Made by a program: the position numbers and the translations under genes. 64,000 nt of DNA from Wuchereria bancrofti (lineage: Eukaryota; Nematoda; Chromadorea; Rhabditida; Onchocercidae), in contig SSBO01000012.1 in NCBI GenBank assembly GCA_005281725.1, forward strand, positions 15,143,075 through 15,207,074, given 5' to 3'. Of the stretch, positions 51,401 to 64,000 are shown one piece after another. The number at the start of each line of letters is the position of its first letter. Position 1 is the first letter of the stretch. The notes below the pieces were generated by a model. The model was not told the origin of the DNA and made no database searches. It was given only the letters and a program-made list of their open reading frames with translations.

Positions 51401-52687
51401 TGGTCAAGACGAAACGTTTGACAAAGTCAAGAAAAGGAAAAGTTGTATCAAATGCAACTGTCAAACAAAAGCCCGAAAAAGGCAAGTTAGGAATTTAAAT
51501 AATATTTACCTTTCGATCATGACGTACCATATTGCTGCAAGATCGGAACAGATACCTTACAAACAATAATCAGTTTGCCAACTTAATTTTTTATTGTTTT
51601 TCGGAACTGTTTTCTTGATTCAAAGTGATGAAAAACATAGCTCATAGGGCGATAGCACTTATATGAATGTTAAGAGATTCAATTACCTTGATTGTATTTT
51701 ATTTTCTCAATATTTCCGAATTAAGCTAAGAGAATAAGAGGAAATGTGCTGTTGAAATAAAGTTAGTCGAGAGGTCAAGAATTACGAATAAGCCAGCAAC
51801 CTAACTTTAAAAATAGTATTGATCAGTGACAAGCAGTTACAGCAACTTGTCCTACGATTTTAATATTTATAAAAATGAATTGTCGAGGTGCTCGCAAAAT
51901 AAATGACTGTTTCAAAAAATTAGCAATATAAAAATATGGAATATTTGATGATAGCAAATTGAAATCAAAATATTACAGACATAAGGTATCATCGGAAGCA
52001 TACAAAGTAAGAATGAATGCAAGCGAAGTTCATAAGTTAGAGAAGATTTGCTATCGTGATTTGTTGAGTGATAAGAATAAATCAAAGTTTAAATGGACGG
52101 CTGAAAAGGTTTTTAATCTTTCATTTCAAAGAGATTTCATTTTATTTAATTCGTTTTGCTTACAATTATTTTGCTTACATTTACAATTATGGCAAATAAA
52201 CTAGTACTAGTTTATGCAGATGACAGCTATCGTTTTAGAATATCAATGTCTGTTACCTTATGGATCTATTAGTCTCGTTTTTTGCAATGTTTTGCAGAGC
52301 CATAGGTTAAGGCTGAAATTAGGCATATTTGTAGAACAGAGTGAGTAATGAAGGACTATGGTCTTTGTACTAATTCCACCTTTAGAACTTTTTGCACAAC
52401 ACATTTATCTTCTAATGAAATCTTATCATCAACGTTAGTAGAGAAAAAAGCTAAAAAATTTTTGTCTCTTTATAACTCAATTCGTGGTACTGATCAAATG
52501 AAAATGAAACTCACATTTTCAGATTGATAAACTTTGTCAGTTCATTTTTCCTCTATCATTCATATGTTTTAATTGCTTTTATTGGATATATTACACCACG
52601 GAATCATCGAAACAAATGGAAAGATTGTTGGATGATGCCAATTTCACTGGCGGATCTTTTCTACTAACCAAACGAAACATCGGATGA
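48432..52687 (+). CDS. Cys-loop ligand-gated ion channel subunit (anion-channel-like LGC/GGR type), N-terminus incomplete
   Basis: Exons: 48432-48622, 48745-48910, 49200-49340, 49732-49898, 50888-50972, 51119-51193, 51327-51481, 51979-52108, 52523-52687; phases agree and give 424 aa plus the missing start. Visible parts: extracellular strands ([31 protein letters not shown]), the 15-residue Cys-loop [15 protein letters not shown], a loop-C region, M1 ([19 protein letters not shown]), M2 ([19 protein letters not shown]), M3 ([20 protein letters not shown]), a long basic intracellular loop and M4 ([18 protein letters not shown]) near the C-terminus. Such channels are pentameric neurotransmitter receptors in neurons and muscle. 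The M2 pattern is closest to nematode GABA/glycine-receptor-like LGC/GGR proteins; the ligand cannot be told. The anion-selectivity motif PAR reads PGR. Exon 7 ends at a GC donor. The signal peptide and first strands were not found. Confidence 0.92.
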
Positions 52688-52704
52688 TTTTTTTTCCTTC
52701 CGAA

Positions 52705-52710
52705 AATAAA
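52705..52710 (+). terminator. Possible polyadenylation signal of the ligand-gated channel
   Basis: AATAAA lies 18 nt downstream of the TGA stop at 52685-52687. Hexamers of this kind are common by chance in AT-rich DNA, so position is the main support. Confidence 0.35.
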
Positions 52711-55700
52711 ACTGAATTAGACAGTAGAAAAGAGAAGATCAAAAAAACTGAAAATGTAGCTTTATTTTACCTTTTTCCTTTAAAATCATAAAGTATTGAA
52801 AATCATTTTATCATCATGACTACTTTTTGTTATCTAAGAACTTCGAATAGACTTTGAATAAACTATGACCCATTTTCCTCTTGAAATTCAGCAGTAAATC
52901 ATTGTCTTACATTCAAATTCACCTATCATGAAATATTTGTCCACATCACACGAAGATTAGAAAAGATGCAAATAAATGCGTTTTGAATTATTTGTCAGTT
53001 TGTAACAAACATTACCATTCTCCTGCTGCAATAATTCTTGTGCCTATATATTAGTGGGGAAGGAAGAGTGGGAAGTGAATAAACTAGAATTTTTTTATTA
53101 AGTATGTACCTCATATATTCGTCTTTTTGACATGACAAGAAAAAAATTATATGCGATAAACAGAATACTATTTATTAATTGGCTAATACCAAAAATAAAC
53201 ATTTTATGGAAAATGGTTAAAAATATTTAAGGCTGAAATTTCCTAAAAATATGTTGTAATTAAGCACTAAGTCTTAAACTTATACGATGTCTCGATTTTT
53301 TATTATTGAACATTCCTACAGTATTTTCCAAGACTATTCGACGCTGCATACCAACAAAATCTTGGTGAACTATATGGCTTTATTTTCGTATCACTGAAAC
53401 TTTAATCACTATTCTCTAGCCATGTGTCATCTTCGAGTATTCTCATATGATTCAATTTAAGCTTATTATACATCAAACCATTGCTATCATAATTATTCAT
53501 ATCGATATAAACGGTTTTTCAGCAAAAAGTATACTTTTTGCATCGCTTTTGTTTTTATCGTTGCTTTTGCATTAATTTTTGTTGTCGTCGCTGTCGCCGT
53601 CGCTAATTTTTATATGGAATAGATAGGTAGCAATAGAATGCCCGTGAACGAACTGATAAGGTCAAATGTTGGAAATTATTTATTGATTTTTTATATTACC
53701 TTCATTGAGATTGTCAACATAAACTTGAACTAGTTGGATAATTATGAAAGAAGAGTGAAATCGAACTGGGAAAGTACTTTGTTTCCTTTTTCTTTCAATA
53801 AACATTCATTTTAAAGAAAATTATTGGTATTACTGTAATAAATTGTATCAGATTTCTTAAGGCACAAAATTCAGTATTCCAATTCTTAATCTTTCTTCAA
53901 TTTCTCCTCATTCGCTCACCTAGCTTAATTATCCGTCAGATTAAAATCTCATATTCAGAGAATGAAATCTTAATAAAACCAAAAATTTCTCTTTCAATTT
54001 TTACTCTCGCTCTCTATTATGGTGTCTACATTTGAGTAAATAAAAAAAACCAGATATGATTTAGATTTTTCCAATGAGATGAAGATAATTTGAAACATTT
54101 TTAAATGGAGATACTTCTGGAAACAAAAGGAGTGGTTTTAAGCAGTTAAACGCCATGATTTTGCAGAAAGGGAATGGATGGAAGGAAGAATAAAATGACT
54201 ATGGCAAAGTTAAGAAGTTTGGGAATTTTTTCTTGAAAATATTCCATCAATGTAAAGTTATTACCTCATTATCATTCATTGTTATCATCGTCATTATCAG
54301 CAGTTTAATTGATTCCTTACGATGAGTGGAGTATATTAAGAAGGTAATTATAAAGATATTTTTACCTCCTTGTAACTATCTACTGTTTGTTTTAAAGAGT
54401 ACCTATTTCTGGAAATAAGAATTTCAGTAATTAAAGAAAATCACTTCTTATTTTCCTGTGCATGCGATTAAAATAAATTATTATCGTTCATTTAAATTAA
54501 TCTTTATTTTCCGAATAATAATTCAGCAGTATGATTTGTTTTAAAAGAAATCAGGAATTTTATATAGATGAATTTAAATAATATGAGATGCTTCCTAAAT
54601 GAAACTTGTCTCATTGTTTATTCATTTAACCTATGAACAGCAATAACGTTGACAAACCGGCTAGGTTGTTGATGAAATTATTTTAAGAATTTTCGTCAAT
54701 ATGATTACCTTCGTATGTTTACTTATTTAGATTATGCTAAAGAAACTTATCACTTTTTGTTTACAATTCGGATACTTTTAGGCCTTTCTTAATTTAATGA
54801 TTCATATAGCTTATGCTTTCGTTTTTTAATTCTTTTCATTTTAAACCTATTGGATGTCTAAATAACAAAGTTTTTGAAGTGAACCGACAAACTGAAGTAT
54901 AAAATGACATATCATGATCAAATAATTTAATTAAATCAATTAATTCACTTTTTAATGTTATTGACTCGTTATTGCAGAATGGCACGCAGCATAACTTCCT
55001 TTTAAACAATTTTCTTGGTTTTCATGAGAAATTTAGAGGGATCATTCCGGAATGCTTCTCGTTTAATTCTTTATTCACACTCCTATTGTTTTATTTTCCC
55101 GACATCTATGTTTTTCTATGGCGAATCATATAAAACTATTAATTAAATTATAAATTATAGTGAATCGTCAAACAAGGTTTGCCATAAAAGATACTATAGA
55201 GTAGCGTTGGGTGCGGTACATATAATTTGGTAGATTGGATCAAAGTGACATTGAATAATCTTTGATAAAGGAAACAGTGTTGTCTTTAATTTATTTACGA
55301 TTGTTACAGATATCAATAAAAATAAAAAACACCTACAACTGTAATTTCTTTCTTCCAAAAGTTCCCCGAGATTTTCTGGAAGAGTCGGAATATTATTAGG
55401 GATAAAAAGGAAGCTTAAAAATATAAGGATGCATCATGATCGAGAGAGAAAAAAGTGGTTTAACGCCGTTTTTTACTACTCCTTATTCCAGTTATTAACT
55501 GATTTCAAATTTTCCAACTGAAATGTGAAATGGAAAAAGAAAACACTTAATTTTCAATTATTTTTTATTAGTAAGTGCAATGATTGAAAAATATTACTAC
55601 ACCTCGTACAACAACAATGAGTTAGTGAACCAAATCGGGTGACATTCGATGTTACTATCACATCCGAAATTCATTCATCATTTTCTTTTTTATAAAATCT

Positions 55701-56229
55701 AAAAAAAGGAAAACAGCCCTACATTTTTAGATTACATCGTTTTGAATAATTAACACTTCTTCACTTCCCTTATTCTTTCCTCTCCATTCTCTCTTACACC
55801 GTTTTATGCCGATAGATTTTCGATTTTCACAAATTTCCACTATTTTTTGCTTTGAAATTTACTAGGAATTATCTAAGGTCAATATTTCTTTCTTGCTATT
55901 TACCTTTTTGAATCGAATATTTCAATCGAATAACAAGAAATTAATAAATCAGGAATTTAAAATATCAATCTTAGCTAACATATTCTCCTGCATGAAAGTT
56001 AAAATGCCAAAATTTTTTGTTTTACTATCATTCTACAAATCACATGAGAATAAACGAATTCAATTTATCAATTTGTAATAATATTTGGTTTCATAAAAAA
56101 CAAAATGGGTTAAAAATTTTGTTTAAAAAATAAACAAAACAAAAATGTTATTTACACAGTCAATTAGTTCGAATTGCTGTGTTCAACTGATAATTCAAGG
56201 ATGCAGTATCAATTTCCTGAGAGAGCATT

Positions 56230-56272
56230 TTCTCTCTTCTCTCTTTCTCTCTCCTTCCCTCTCATATTGCAA
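56230..56272. repeat. CT-rich pyrimidine tract
   Basis: Runs of TCTCTC and CTTTCTCTC with occasional interruptions. Simple-sequence DNA without coding meaning. Confidence 0.7.
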
Positions 56273-57945
56273 TCACTTTTAATTCTCTTTCCGTTGATCA
56301 TATTTTTCCCTCGCACCCGTAAATCGTTTATGGCATATTTCACTCGATTCATTTCATCCATCCAACCATTCATTCATTCCATCCATCTTTTTTTTTTTAA
56401 ATATGAAATGTTTTCATCATTTTTAAAGTTTAATTTGATAGTATCTTAACGAATAATATCATGTAATTAATTTGGTTGTAAGAAGGAGAAGAAAAGAGAG
56501 GTGAGAATAAAAGAAAAAAGGAAAAAATTAAGTTTATCAATCGTTACGGAAAGAAGGGTAAAGGAAAATGGTTTCGTCAAAAATGTAAATAAGCACATGA
56601 AATTGACTTTTTGAATTTCTGTTTGGCTTATATTTGAATTTTTTTGCTTAAACACAGTTAGTGATAATGTAATCTTTGAAAATAATAATTAAAAATAGAA
56701 AGAGAGGATAAGTAGAAATATCCGTATTGGTAACGATTATCAGTAATTATTACTGTCATCTTTATTGTCACCATCGTTATCATCATAATCATCCCAATTA
56801 CGATAACACTCCACGGAATTCTTTACTTACTACTTCATGTCTTTAACCTTTCTTTATTTCAAGAAGTACTTTTAGTTCTAATGGTTAAATAATTTAAATT
56901 ATTTTACACAATTTCTTCTAAAATAACGAATGATTCTACGTGATTGGTTGTTAAATTACGACTTAATTCAAGAACATATTTACTTGTGTTTCATATGTCA
57001 ACTATCCAACATATGCAAAGTTTCCATGAATTTTCTCTTATGGTACTGCCATCTTCAGTTCTCATCTCACATGTATGATCTTCCAAATTGAAGTGAAATC
57101 ACTGGAAAAGAATCCTTTCCCGCACCTTTTGTACCGATTTTAATAGTTATTATGAAATCTATCAGTAAGTACCATTTAGAATTTGTAACTGAAATAGCTA
57201 AGTGCTAAAAATCTTTTCGTGAAGTTTCTTTCTTTTTTCCTATCAAGATAAAGGGGAAAGACTATAAAATGAAAAGGTTCAAACCGATTTTTCAATTTTT
57301 TGTTAAAATTAGAAGAAACGAGTTGTTTTTCGTTGAAACTATCACCACTTATTGTTGTATGAAATGTGCGAATTATTAATTGAATAATAATACCAAATCC
57401 GGTTTTTTGCTGAGTAATTTTGATTTTGACTGTTGAGGAATAAAACGAAACAAAGAATTTATGGAAATGGGAAGGTATTCATTATTAGAATTTGACGTTA
57501 AATATAATAGATAAGTGAATTATCTTGAGTTATAATTAAATATAAAAAAATTTGAAAAATGCATCTATATAATAGGTTCTTTTACCCTTTTTTTTCATGT
57601 TACTTCACCATTCATTAACTAGCTGCTAGTTAAACTATTTACGATAACAAGTAGTCTTTCATCTGTTATCACTAATGCAAGATAAAAGATAATTTACTAT
57701 TTATTCATAATCTGGAATGTGAGCTTCCACTTAGCTCACATAAATTAATAACAGTAGTGTTCAGCACAAAAATAGAATGGTTCAATAATGCGGTGAAGTT
57801 AAAAATTATTTTAGAATTCAGAATTCTGAGATAAATACAAAAGACGAAGGGAAATTTATCTGAATTGTTGACTTGCCTTTTTAATTACTTCAATCGATAT
57901 TTTTTACCGGTTAACAAAAGCTAATATCAACTAGTCCATAATGCT

Positions 57946-57953
57946 GTTTTCAG
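57946..57953 (+). promoter_or_regulatory. Candidate spliced-leader acceptor for the P-loop gene
   Basis: The TTTTCAG here is followed after 11 nt by the ATG at 57965. An in-frame ATG at 57941 lies across the site, so either the gene is trans-spliced here and starts at 57965, or it is not and starts at 57941 with eight extra residues. Confidence 0.4.
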
Positions 57954-57964
57954 AAGCTCGAACA

Positions 57965-60900
57965 ATGGTAGGTATTAGCGCAGAAATTTCGACACAACAA
58001 AAGATCAGCAAGTTTGCTGGTGAAGAATTTGATGTGAGTAATGTGCGCACTGTTTTTGCTGGTGCTTCTAAAGGTAGCAAATATTTTCTTAAGTAATTAC
58101 AAAATGTGTAACTTAAATTTGTGGATGAATTCATAACATAAAATAACTTGCCTCTCGAGCTAGATGAAACATTTCCATCCTCCTGTTTCTCGTTTATAAC
58201 AAAAATTAGTATAAAACAAGTTTTCATAGCTAGAAAAATTCCGGGAAGAAGAATGCTAATGAAGGATAAATAAAATAACTGAATTAGCACTAATGATCAC
58301 TTGAACATCTAAGAATTTTCATTAAAAATATTTTTCAGTCATCATTCAAAATTTCCAGATAACAGAAAACGTACTGATCGAGTTATCTTATTAGTTGGAC
58401 CAACTGGGAGTAATAAATCAAATCTAATTGATTGCATGTGTAATTATTTTTACGGTGCTAAATTCGATGGTGCTCGATATAAAATTGCTGATGAAGTAAG
58501 ATTTTTTAAGGAAATACTTGATGTTTTTTTCTTGACACTTATATAGTAATAGTGCTAATGCTGTTAATGTTTGTTGTTCACTCCAAAGATTCCTGAATAA
58601 GGCAAACAAAATTTTCCAGGACAAACACTCAATAATCTATACTTTATTTTATTTAATTAAGTCATTAGATAATGAAACTTTACTGCGATGTCTTAGCAGT
58701 TAATCTGAAGGATTTAATCCGTTGCTCAAATTTTATATTCAGATGAATTATGTTAGTAGAAACAGTAATTTTGGTAGCATTCCTATTATCAGAAGTTAAA
58801 AAGAAATCCGGTTGTGCTGGATTATTGCGGTAACTTCAGATATTTGATCGGCATAGTACGCCGATCAAATCGATCACCAAATATGTTTTCAATGCAACGG
58901 CTATGCCATTTCGACCAGTAATAATCGATACACCAGAAATTACTATCGACAGGTACTACACCGGTAAACTTCTAATGGAGCAGAAATTAACTGTAACTGG
59001 AAATACACCTTTTTCAGAGATGACAGTCCCACATCAGCAATAATGATTATATTTTATCAAATCCTATTTATAAGTATATGTTGCCAAAACATTTATTGTT
59101 TTCACTTTTTCAAGAAAATCATTTAAATTTTCTGCAAAGACATTGAGAAATTTTTCAAGAAAGATCAAGAAAGAAAGAACAGCAGTAATATGGCATCTAG
59201 TGAATTCTACTTACTTTCATTAAAGAACACTCAATTCTTATATTTTTATTTCTCTCGATCTTAATTCTTACAATCTATCATTATTCCCCTCCATCTTAAT
59301 TCTTATATCGTTATTCCCCCTATCTTAATTTTAGAATTATATCATTATTCTCCTCCAGCCTAATTTTAATAATATCGTAATTTACCATCTTGCAGTGAAT
59401 TACCAATGAAAGCAACAGCCTGCACATTACATGACTTTTTAGTTGAAAGTCCACATATCCATATCAATGCACTATGTCTTGTCTTAAAATTTGACGAAGC
59501 ATCTATCAGTAAGGATGAAAAAATAATATCGGAAGTGAGTTATCGAATTTTACTTGTTGAATCGCTAACTGACTGATTAATTATTTAATTAAGTTTTTGT
59601 TTTGTTGAAAATTTTGAGCTAATTTTGTTTCAGACGATCAACTTGTTTCCACCTTATATGTTACCGAGTACAATAATATTCTTTTCATCAAACGATGAGA
59701 AACCTTCTTTACTACCATCGATCAAGCTAGTGTTACGTGATCTCAATTTGAATTACAACAAATATTATTTCTTCAGTGATTATTACCTAAAACACAATAA
59801 AGGTTTGATAAAGTTTCTTCCTTGCTTTTATCTTTTTATATATGATGTTATCAAATATAACTGGTATTACCGATGATAAACCACTAAAAATCGAACTGTT
59901 TAATTTAGTTTAAAAGAAAAATTTCAGTTCACAGATTCGACTATTTTCCTTAGTGTTGCTTAAAAAATTTTTGAAATTTGTAAAAAAAAAGTTTTTACAA
60001 ACGGTTCTGAAATTGTTAATAACCGTTTTTGATTTTTTTTGTCTTTTTACTAAAACACTAATTTCTTTTTTTGGGTTGTGTAGATAAATAACTCCTGATT
60101 CCGTTTTTCATACCCCGCATTTGTTATCTTCATACAAAGTAATATTAAAAAATCAAATTTTATCTCAACTAACAAAAATATATAGAACATTTTCTCAATT
60201 TTCGACTTTTTCTGGAAAAGGTTCTATACTTTTTTTAACAGTAGCAATTTGCAGTTGCTAAATAAATATGAAATTGCAGATGTACATTGACTTTTAATTA
60301 AATGAATAGTAAACTGAGAATAAGTTTTTTGTCACGTTTTTAGACACTTTTAAGTTTCGATATAACACTTTTAAGTTTCGATATAAAGTTTCGGTGGTGA
60401 AATCAAAAAAATTCTGTCCTACTCATTTTATTTCAATAGTAAACTTCTTGCTTTATGAATTGCGCACTTAATTCCCATAAGCTGTTTTGCTAGAAAAATA
60501 ATATTCCTACATAGTTGCCATATGTTAAAGAAAATAGTGTGGCATTGTTTTTCATTGTTTTTATTTCCGCCTTTCCAACAATCTTTCTACCTTTTTTCTC
60601 AATTATGACATACACTTACATCGTGCTGTTATCACATTCTGTGTAAACATGTTGCCTGCTTATATTTTTATCCTTAACTTTTTATTTGCTGTTAGCTAAG
60701 TTAGTTGTAAAGCCTGTATAAGGTTGTGACAATACTATGTAAAAAAAAGCATTTTGCAATGACTGATACAATCAGTTGCTAAGCAATCAATACACTTTAT
60801 CAATTGCATCATCTTTTCAGTTTAAGTTTCTCCATTAAATTATTTTAGAAGTTCAATTCCAAAAATAGAATAATAATAACATGCCCGGGTATGACGAACT

Positions 60901-63674
60901 GCTGTGGTACATATCATATTAATCTATTGATGAAGGATTAAAGTCAACCACTCTCTTGTTCTTGCGAAACATTTCTTACTTAATTTTCCAATTGGCCCAT
61001 TTAACAAATTTGTGAAAATCAGATTTAAACTTAAATTCAACTTAGTTTAACCTTACTTTTTTTCCATATCTTCCAATTCTTACCTCGGTTCTTTAAGGAC
61101 ATAATAACCGGTTCCACTATTTTTAACACTTTTCTTTTTCAAATGACTCTTCCTGATCTTCTATCCTGTTTCTTCTGCTTGTGAGCAAAAAAGAAATCAA
61201 AGAACAAAAAATAAAAACTTGGCAGTCTATCTGTCTTCTTAAATAATCCTTTGATGCTCCGTTTGCGCTGCTCATTCTCAAACAGCTTCTCGAAATCTTG
61301 AAAAATACCAACAAACAAAAGATAAAATTAAAAAAGTATTAAATATTGAAATTATTCCTCATTAATAGCTAAAATATCATCGTTCTGATAAATATATTGA
61401 TTGGTGTGCAAGAGAAAAAGGAAAGAAAAAAATGAGGCGGCTTGAATGACGCGAAGAGAATAATTCACGCTTTTTTTTAATTTCAGTTTTTGTAACTGAT
61501 TTCGTTATTTTCCATTCAGATTGGTTTATTACAAAAGGGAAGATAGAAAAAAGAGAGAGAAAGAGAAAGGAAATCAAGAAAGAGAAAGGTTTCAGCCTAG
61601 GCGAATCATAAGGTTCGGTCAACAATGGATTTTCACTATAAAACAATTAAGAGAAAATTAGGCTGTAATTTCAAATTTCGTTTAACTTTGTGAAGAATAT
61701 GCAAGTTTTCGAAATTTGTTCAAGCATAAAATTTGATGATTTGGTACCTTCTGCCGCCAAAATAAACTGGTTTATTGCAGACACACACACACTTGTACAC
61801 ATAAACATATACATATATAGAGTTAATGCAAGCAGTTGGCATTGTGATCATCCGTAAACAGTTTCGATTTGTATCAAAACATAGATAAGAAATCATTTGG
61901 CACACAAATCGGACAAATACTATTATTATAAGCATCACTCAATAACATTTTCTTCAAGAATTTTAGATTAATTTTTAGTCTCATATTTCAAATATTTAGA
62001 TGACATAGATGTCAATAAAAACATGTCCATGCTAATTTAATAGAGTAATCGTTATTTCTTGTGAATATTTAGAAAAACTTTTAATATCCTAAAACAAATA
62101 TTTCGTTATTTGTTTAAGTATCATTCCTACAATTTCGTACTAATTAATTAGCTGATACTGCATGCAATAAACAATTGGCATACAAAAAACCTATAATGTT
62201 GTTGCAAAGTTATTATGCACGAAGATATCAACATTGATGGGTTTTTTCATGACATATCAACCTATTATTTTTTTTCAGTATTTAAATTTATAATAGTTCG
62301 AAACAGCCCTTTTGCTTTTTTCACAAAATGATAGAATTGTTGATGAGATGCTATTGCTGTGATGCCTATTACATTCTTCTATCCCTAAATGCAATTGTTA
62401 TCGGTATTGGTACTTTTTTTGAGGAATATTTTTTCCTGTCCATTGTATAATACAAGCATATTGTACAGCTCCCTTTCATCTCACATTTCTTCGTCGTTTA
62501 TTTGCTCTTGTTTTGTTTGTTAACATTGATTTAAATAAATAATTCATTATATGTTTACTTCATTTTCTCATGTAATTTTTAAATGTGTGATTGGAAAACA
62601 GGAAGAAAATAATTTTGGAACAACAAAAGAATTTGCCATAATTTTAGTATAAGGGAAAGAAATCAATAAAATGTGTAATTTGCATTCAAATATCAGTTAT
62701 TAAATGGTAATAAATGATTATTTAATTATTATCATAACATTCTTTGCTTAGTGACATTTTTGTTGCTTCTTTTTCATAATATTACAGAGAACAAACAAGA
62801 TGATGAAATAGAAAAGCAGAAAGAGAGGCAAAGTTGGAATCTGTCAATGAGCGAATTAGATCGTTTCTTTGAACAAGTTAGACGTTTGGATCCGCGACAA
62901 ATTATTCCTGAAGAAAATATCGAATTCCTCGATAAAGAGATGATGCAGCACACATCAGCTTTTGCACCGTCTACAAGGTGTATAAATTTACTTTTTTTGA
63001 TTTTTTTTCAGGTAGAAATATAAAATTTTGATTTTTGTTTACCGCTTACTTATCTGTAATAGTAAACAAAAGTTGATATTCCATATTTGAGATTTTTTGA
63101 CTAGACTTGAGAATAAAGCAAAAAGGATTTGGACTTTTCTCTTTGTCATCTGTTCCGGCTATTACTGTGCTTAATCATAATAGTTTTCGTCTCAAAAAGC
63201 TATTGTTGGTATTGTCGTTATAACCTTTTTTCTAATTTTTACTTAATATTCAAATACTTCTTGATAGTGCAGTTCATTCTGATGGCTATTTCGAGCTTAA
63301 TAAAACGACTAGGGCAAAAAGTTGATATGATAATTTGTCGATGGGAGGTAACACGCTAGATTTTCATAACTTATATGTACAAAAAATTCCTAGATATAAC
63401 TAAAATTAATTGTAGAACTGTCCCACATGAACGGATTATTCCAATCAAATTGGTCGATCAAGAATCGATAAGTGTAAAGACATCAGCAGCTCTAAAAAAT
63501 TGGAATTCATCGGACACGCCTGTAATTAAGCGATATTTCTATGATCCGGAAACGATGACACATAGAGAATATGTGATGAGGTTACAAAAAGACGGAAAAC
63601 TATCGGCTGGGGAGTACATCAATGTTCATAATTTTGGCACTGGTATCAGATTTTTCAATAAGTTTTCCCATTAA
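57965..63674 (+). CDS. P-loop NTPase / GTPase-like protein
   Basis: Exons: 57965-58073, 58359-58495, 58840-58952, 59396-59534, 59634-59802, 62788-62977, 63416-63674; every junction keeps phase and the product is 371 aa. The N-terminus is MVGISAEISTQQKISKF. A hydrophobic strand then leads into a Walker A loop, VILLVGPTGSNKSNLID (loop residues 50-57), followed by a NYFYGAKFDGARYKIADE strand region and a G3-like VIIDTPE. The middle (CLVLKFDEASISKDEKII, then STIIFFSSNDEKP) has the beta-strand spacing of AIG1/septin-like G domains. The last 150 aa form a charged helix (EKQKERQSWNLSMSELDRFF) and a tail ending NKFSH. The Walker A has Asn where Gly is usual before Lys, and no clear G4 N/TKxD was seen, so guanine specificity is unproven. 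Intron 5 is 2985 bp. The exact family is not recognised; nematodes carry many such P-loop proteins. Confidence 0.72.
59280..59380. repeat. Short tandem repeat in intron 3 of the P-loop gene
   Basis: Three to four diverged units of about 35 bp, each with a TTATTCYCCTCC-like start, a YCTTAATTYT middle and an ATATCR end (for example TTATTCCCCTCCATCTTAAT, then TTATTCCCCCTATCTTAAT, then TTATTCTCCTCCAGCCTAAT). Confidence 0.75.
61500..61600. repeat. GA-rich tract in the long intron of the P-loop gene
   Basis: Polypurine sequence with GAGAGAGAAAGAGAAAGG and similar runs. Lies in the 3 kb intron 59803-62787, in which nothing else was recognised apart from a CA run near 61780-61790. Confidence 0.6.
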
Positions 63675-64000
63675 TCCAACCTTTTATTCTAATTTTTTTG
63701 TTCTACATTTTTTTTATTCATTTGTACGAATTCAATTCTGTTTTCTTTGTTGATTGATGAAAAAATATTGCAAAAACTTTATTGGATAAGAAGTACTACA
63801 AATGAAGGTTTCTGTTAAATATTACTAACATTACCAAGACTATCCGTTCAATATATTCTTTTACTCCCATTAACCGTTGAATTGAGTCATAAATTGGGTT
63901 TACCAACGTCGAATTGTAAATCGTTTCGTTTAATCGACATGTTGATTAGATATACATACACGCTGATAATGCATTTAGAAATATAGAAATATTGATTAGT
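63675..64000. other. Downstream flank of the P-loop gene
   Basis: AT-rich, no ORF and no clear polyadenylation hexamer near the stop codon. No feature recognised. Confidence 0.45.

Larger units (their letters stand above)
52688..57964. other. 5.3 kb intergenic region
   Basis: No gene seen. An AATAAA at 52705-52710, only 18 nt after the channel's stop codon, may be its polyadenylation signal. Simple-sequence patches include a GTCGTCGCTGTCGCC tract (53583-53600) and a CT-rich run (56230-56272). The right end should hold the promoter of the P-loop gene. Confidence 0.5.

Noticed and set aside
56174..56449. 91-codon plus-strand ORF
   Set aside because: It is created by the CT-rich tract (Ser/Leu/Phe repeats), not by a gene.
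1..64000. tRNA genes, Wolbachia-derived inserts and retrotransposon ORFs
   Set aside because: Looked for B-box-like GGTTCRAnYCC, bacterial-style long ORFs and reverse transcriptase or integrase motifs by eye; none was found. An automated scan could still find degenerate copies.

Overview
This is eukaryotic DNA from a nematode, most likely a filarial or other spirurid worm. It is AT-rich, and genes are split into short exons (about 40-260 nt) separated by introns of about 60 nt to 3 kb with TTTCAG-like acceptors. Candidate spliced-leader acceptors sit just upstream of start codons. The encoded families (TUT1/USIP-1-type terminal uridylyltransferase, ELP3, a bublin-like coiled coil, a neuroligin/gliotactin-like esterase homologue and a Cys-loop receptor of nematode type) fit this. 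No rRNA, tRNA, CRISPR array or bacterial operon was seen. All gene models were spliced by hand and checked for reading phase across every junction.

Layout. 1-61: 3' end of an unidentified plus-strand gene. 1009-5476 (+): terminal uridylyltransferase, 13 exons, 712 aa. 5924-12255 (+): Elongator subunit ELP3, 11 exons, 541 aa; only 447 bp separate it from the preceding stop codon, so the pair may be an operon. 13839-18674 (-): bublin-like coiled-coil protein, 4 exons, 233 aa, convergent with elp-3. 18675-29252: a 10.6 kb stretch without a convincing gene. 29253-35497 (-): cholinesterase-like, single-pass membrane protein, 14 exons, 676 aa, whose catalytic serine is replaced by glycine. 35498-47700: mostly gene-poor, but holding a roughly 1.3 kb inverted duplication (about 42.05-43.35 kb) with a small 3-exon gene (87 aa) in its middle, an orphan exon-like piece and local repeats. 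48432-52687 (+): Cys-loop ligand-gated channel, 9 exons found, N-terminus incomplete. 52688-57964: no gene seen. 57965-63674 (+): P-loop NTPase/GTPase-like protein, 7 exons, 371 aa.

The genes do not form one pathway. TUT1 and ELP3 both act on small-RNA metabolism (U6 3' uridylation; tRNA wobble-uridine modification), which makes their close tandem order noteworthy. The esterase-like adhesion protein and the ligand-gated channel are both expected in neurons, but they lie 13 kb apart on opposite strands. The window shows repeated small-scale duplication: decayed partial exon copies in two genes, an inverted duplication and several tandem duplications. The least explained item is the 42-43.4 kb locus.
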